This document shows, one piece after another, positions 6,201 through 6,369 of a stretch of DNA of 6,369 nucleotides. Within the stretch, counting starts at the first letter, position 1. Each line of letters begins with the position of its first letter. Made by a program: the position numbers and the translations under genes. Under the pieces are notes generated by a model. The model did no database searches and was not told the DNA's origin. It worked only from the letters and a program-made list of their open reading frames with translations. Origin of the DNA: Cytophagales bacterium. Lineage in GTDB: Bacteria; Bacteroidota; Bacteroidia; Cytophagales; UBA9547. The stretch covers positions 1 to 6,369 of the forward strand of contig JAAFJZ010000152.1 of the NCBI GenBank assembly GCA_013298205.1, written 5' to 3'.

Positions 6201-6369
6201 CATCTTCGAGAATGCTTCCCGAATTTCGTTCGCCTTCTTTGTTTCGTTCAATCAGTTTTTTGCCTCCTTCTTTGGTTTCGGTAAGCCCAATAATGTGCAA
6301 CAGCTCGCTATAAAATCGTTTGTCAAGGCTATTGCTGTCGTTGGTGAAAGGCAGTTTTAAAAGATGCTC
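3295..6369 (-). CDS. Type IIG (Eco57I-like) restriction-modification protein, 5' partial
   Basis: This is a large R-M protein expected to methylate adenine at N6 within a target site and, if a nuclease domain is present, to cut unmodified DNA. The frame has no stop up to the window edge, so the true start lies outside; 1024 residues are visible, numbered here from the edge. An internal TTG at 6300 is not a convincing start, because the 23 codons before it read on smoothly (LPFTNDSNSLDKRFYSEL). Motif I is DPAVGSGHF (321-329) and motif IV is NPPY (615-618), the gamma-class order with target recognition at the C-terminus. Residues about 500-600 are charged and likely coiled coil. A TaqI-like specificity domain covers about 840-960 (WHILFRPR from 875, FYPIDTVNVV from 911). 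No PD-ExK nuclease is identifiable in the visible part; in relatives it is N-terminal. Two repeat-encoded AHGxNRG peptides (437-443, 474-480) lie between motifs I and IV. GC falls from about 39% to 29% near 4500. Confidence 0.88.
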   Translation of the reverse strand, partial: EHLLKLPFTNDSNSLDKRFYSELLHIIGLTETKEGGKKLIERNKEGERNSGSILEDAIIQLDSLDKISRLEKPSQFGTNTQERLFNVALELSITWINRILFLKLLEAQLITYQKGDKSYSFLSLDKIKNYDDLNSLFFQVLARKYEDRNQDVKKAFEKVPYLNSSLFEPTEMEQVTLFISNLKDDKTIPVISATVLKDQQGKKRTGNINTLEYLFEFLNAYDFGAEGKEEIQEDNKTLINASVLGLIFEKINGYKDGSFFTPGFITMYMCRETIRKAVVQKFDQHFPDFKISTIEGIFELIPQKITRKKANEIINSIKLCDPAVGSGHFLVSALNEMIAVKNDLKILEDREGKSLLRYEVEVINDELIVTDENGELFEYNPNNKESQRIQETLFHEKQTIIENCLFGVDINPNSVKICRLRLWIELLKNAYYKTDIAHGLNRGLWELETLPNIDINIKCGNSLVSRFAIDADLAHGFNRGSKWTIDSYRIAVATYRNADSKEQKREMERLIADIKSDFRSEISKNDPKLTKLYKLNGELTKLTTQQGIFGMSDKEKKDWNKKVTQLTEETQKLETEIEDIKSNKIYENAFEWRFEFPEVLNDNGDFVGFDVVIGNPPYGIDFSEREKDFLKAEFQLLVERIRNSFLYFFGQGLRITRLNGILNYIVPNEIMFQIYMTKARKYFLTEKKVLSAVNLGDNVFEDAVVSSAILEIQNKTEERYSVLMADLREKIIDRYVNPNDLVKVSSDSLKANFNHIYVVGSEKSNLINKLMNDFPTLESISMTIANGISTSCDKVYIANGDTIKKHKIETSVAKRAIRGSNFHKYFIDNNVDDFVIYITKDTIVEKVPNTIAYLEPNKELLIKSSVEKKQGKRDWHILFRPRVESDFVTPKILVRQTADRIIAALDNEIGFYPIDTVNVVKLQSEDINFNLAVLGILNSKLITFFYQEISQEGGRILAQVKPSRVKAVPIPVLKNIKSLSKLVQTVISKKQEKADTTDLENQIDQLVYKLYDLKEDEIKIIENT
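4926..4952. repeat. Palindromic repeat copy 1, inside the R-M gene
   Basis: CCCACGGTT, a two-base AA centre and AACCGTGGG form a 9-bp stem. It is extended by TAG/CTA to 12 bp if one bulged A (4929) is allowed. On the coding strand it reads in frame as LAHGFNRGS. The sequence is nearly the same as the copy 111 nt away. Confidence 0.85.
5037..5064. repeat. Palindromic repeat copy 2, inside the R-M gene
   Basis: A perfect 28-bp palindrome: the left half is ATAGCCCACGGTTT and the right half is its exact reverse complement. In the coding strand it reads as IAHGLNRGL, in the same frame as copy 1. It is a different family from the GACCC and AATCCC palindromes of the array. Confidence 0.9.

Overview
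The window looks like a chromosomal segment of a low-GC member of the Bacteroidota, most likely a flavobacterium-like organism. The evidence is AT-rich intergenic DNA, two promoters matching the Bacteroidota signature (TTTG, then TAnnTTTG) rather than sigma70 boxes, start codons without Shine-Dalgarno sequences, and protein families and palindromic repeats of a kind common in that phylum. Every gene that can be supported lies on the minus strand, so it is read from right to left.

Layout from the right edge. (1) 6369-3295: the 3' part of a large type IIG / Eco57I-like restriction-modification gene. It is open to the window edge, so its start is outside. It carries adenine methyltransferase motifs I and IV and a TaqI-like C-terminal target-recognition domain. 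Two palindromic repeat copies sit in frame inside it, and GC content drops by about ten points at the NPPY motif. (2) 3279-2821: a 152-aa IS200/RAYT-like tyrosine (HUH, Y1) transposase, 15 bases after the R-M stop and with its key residues intact. (3) 2811 down to about 2121: a dense array of short palindromes, eleven of a GACCC-N5-GGGTC family and four of an AATCCC-gaa-GGGATT family, spaced mostly about 51 bases apart. Part of it is a 194-base tandem duplication. The array starts 14 bases from the transposase stop. (4) about 2125-1991: a more GC-rich non-coding repeat that replaces the outer half of the first array palindrome. (5) 1868-301: the leuA promoter and leuA (2-isopropylmalate synthase, leucine biosynthesis). 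(6) 282-137: a terminator and promoter nested together, then tRNA-Leu(CAA). Positions 1-136 are AT-rich with no supported gene.

leuA and tRNA-Leu are ordinary housekeeping genes. The accessory interest lies in the block 2121-6369: a restriction-modification gene, a REP-associated-type transposase packed behind it, a palindrome array at the transposase's 3' end, and a second palindrome family inserted into the R-M reading frame. The most economical reading is a Bacteroidota counterpart of the REP/RAYT systems described in Proteobacteria. That the transposase acts on either palindrome family is inference and not shown by the sequence alone.
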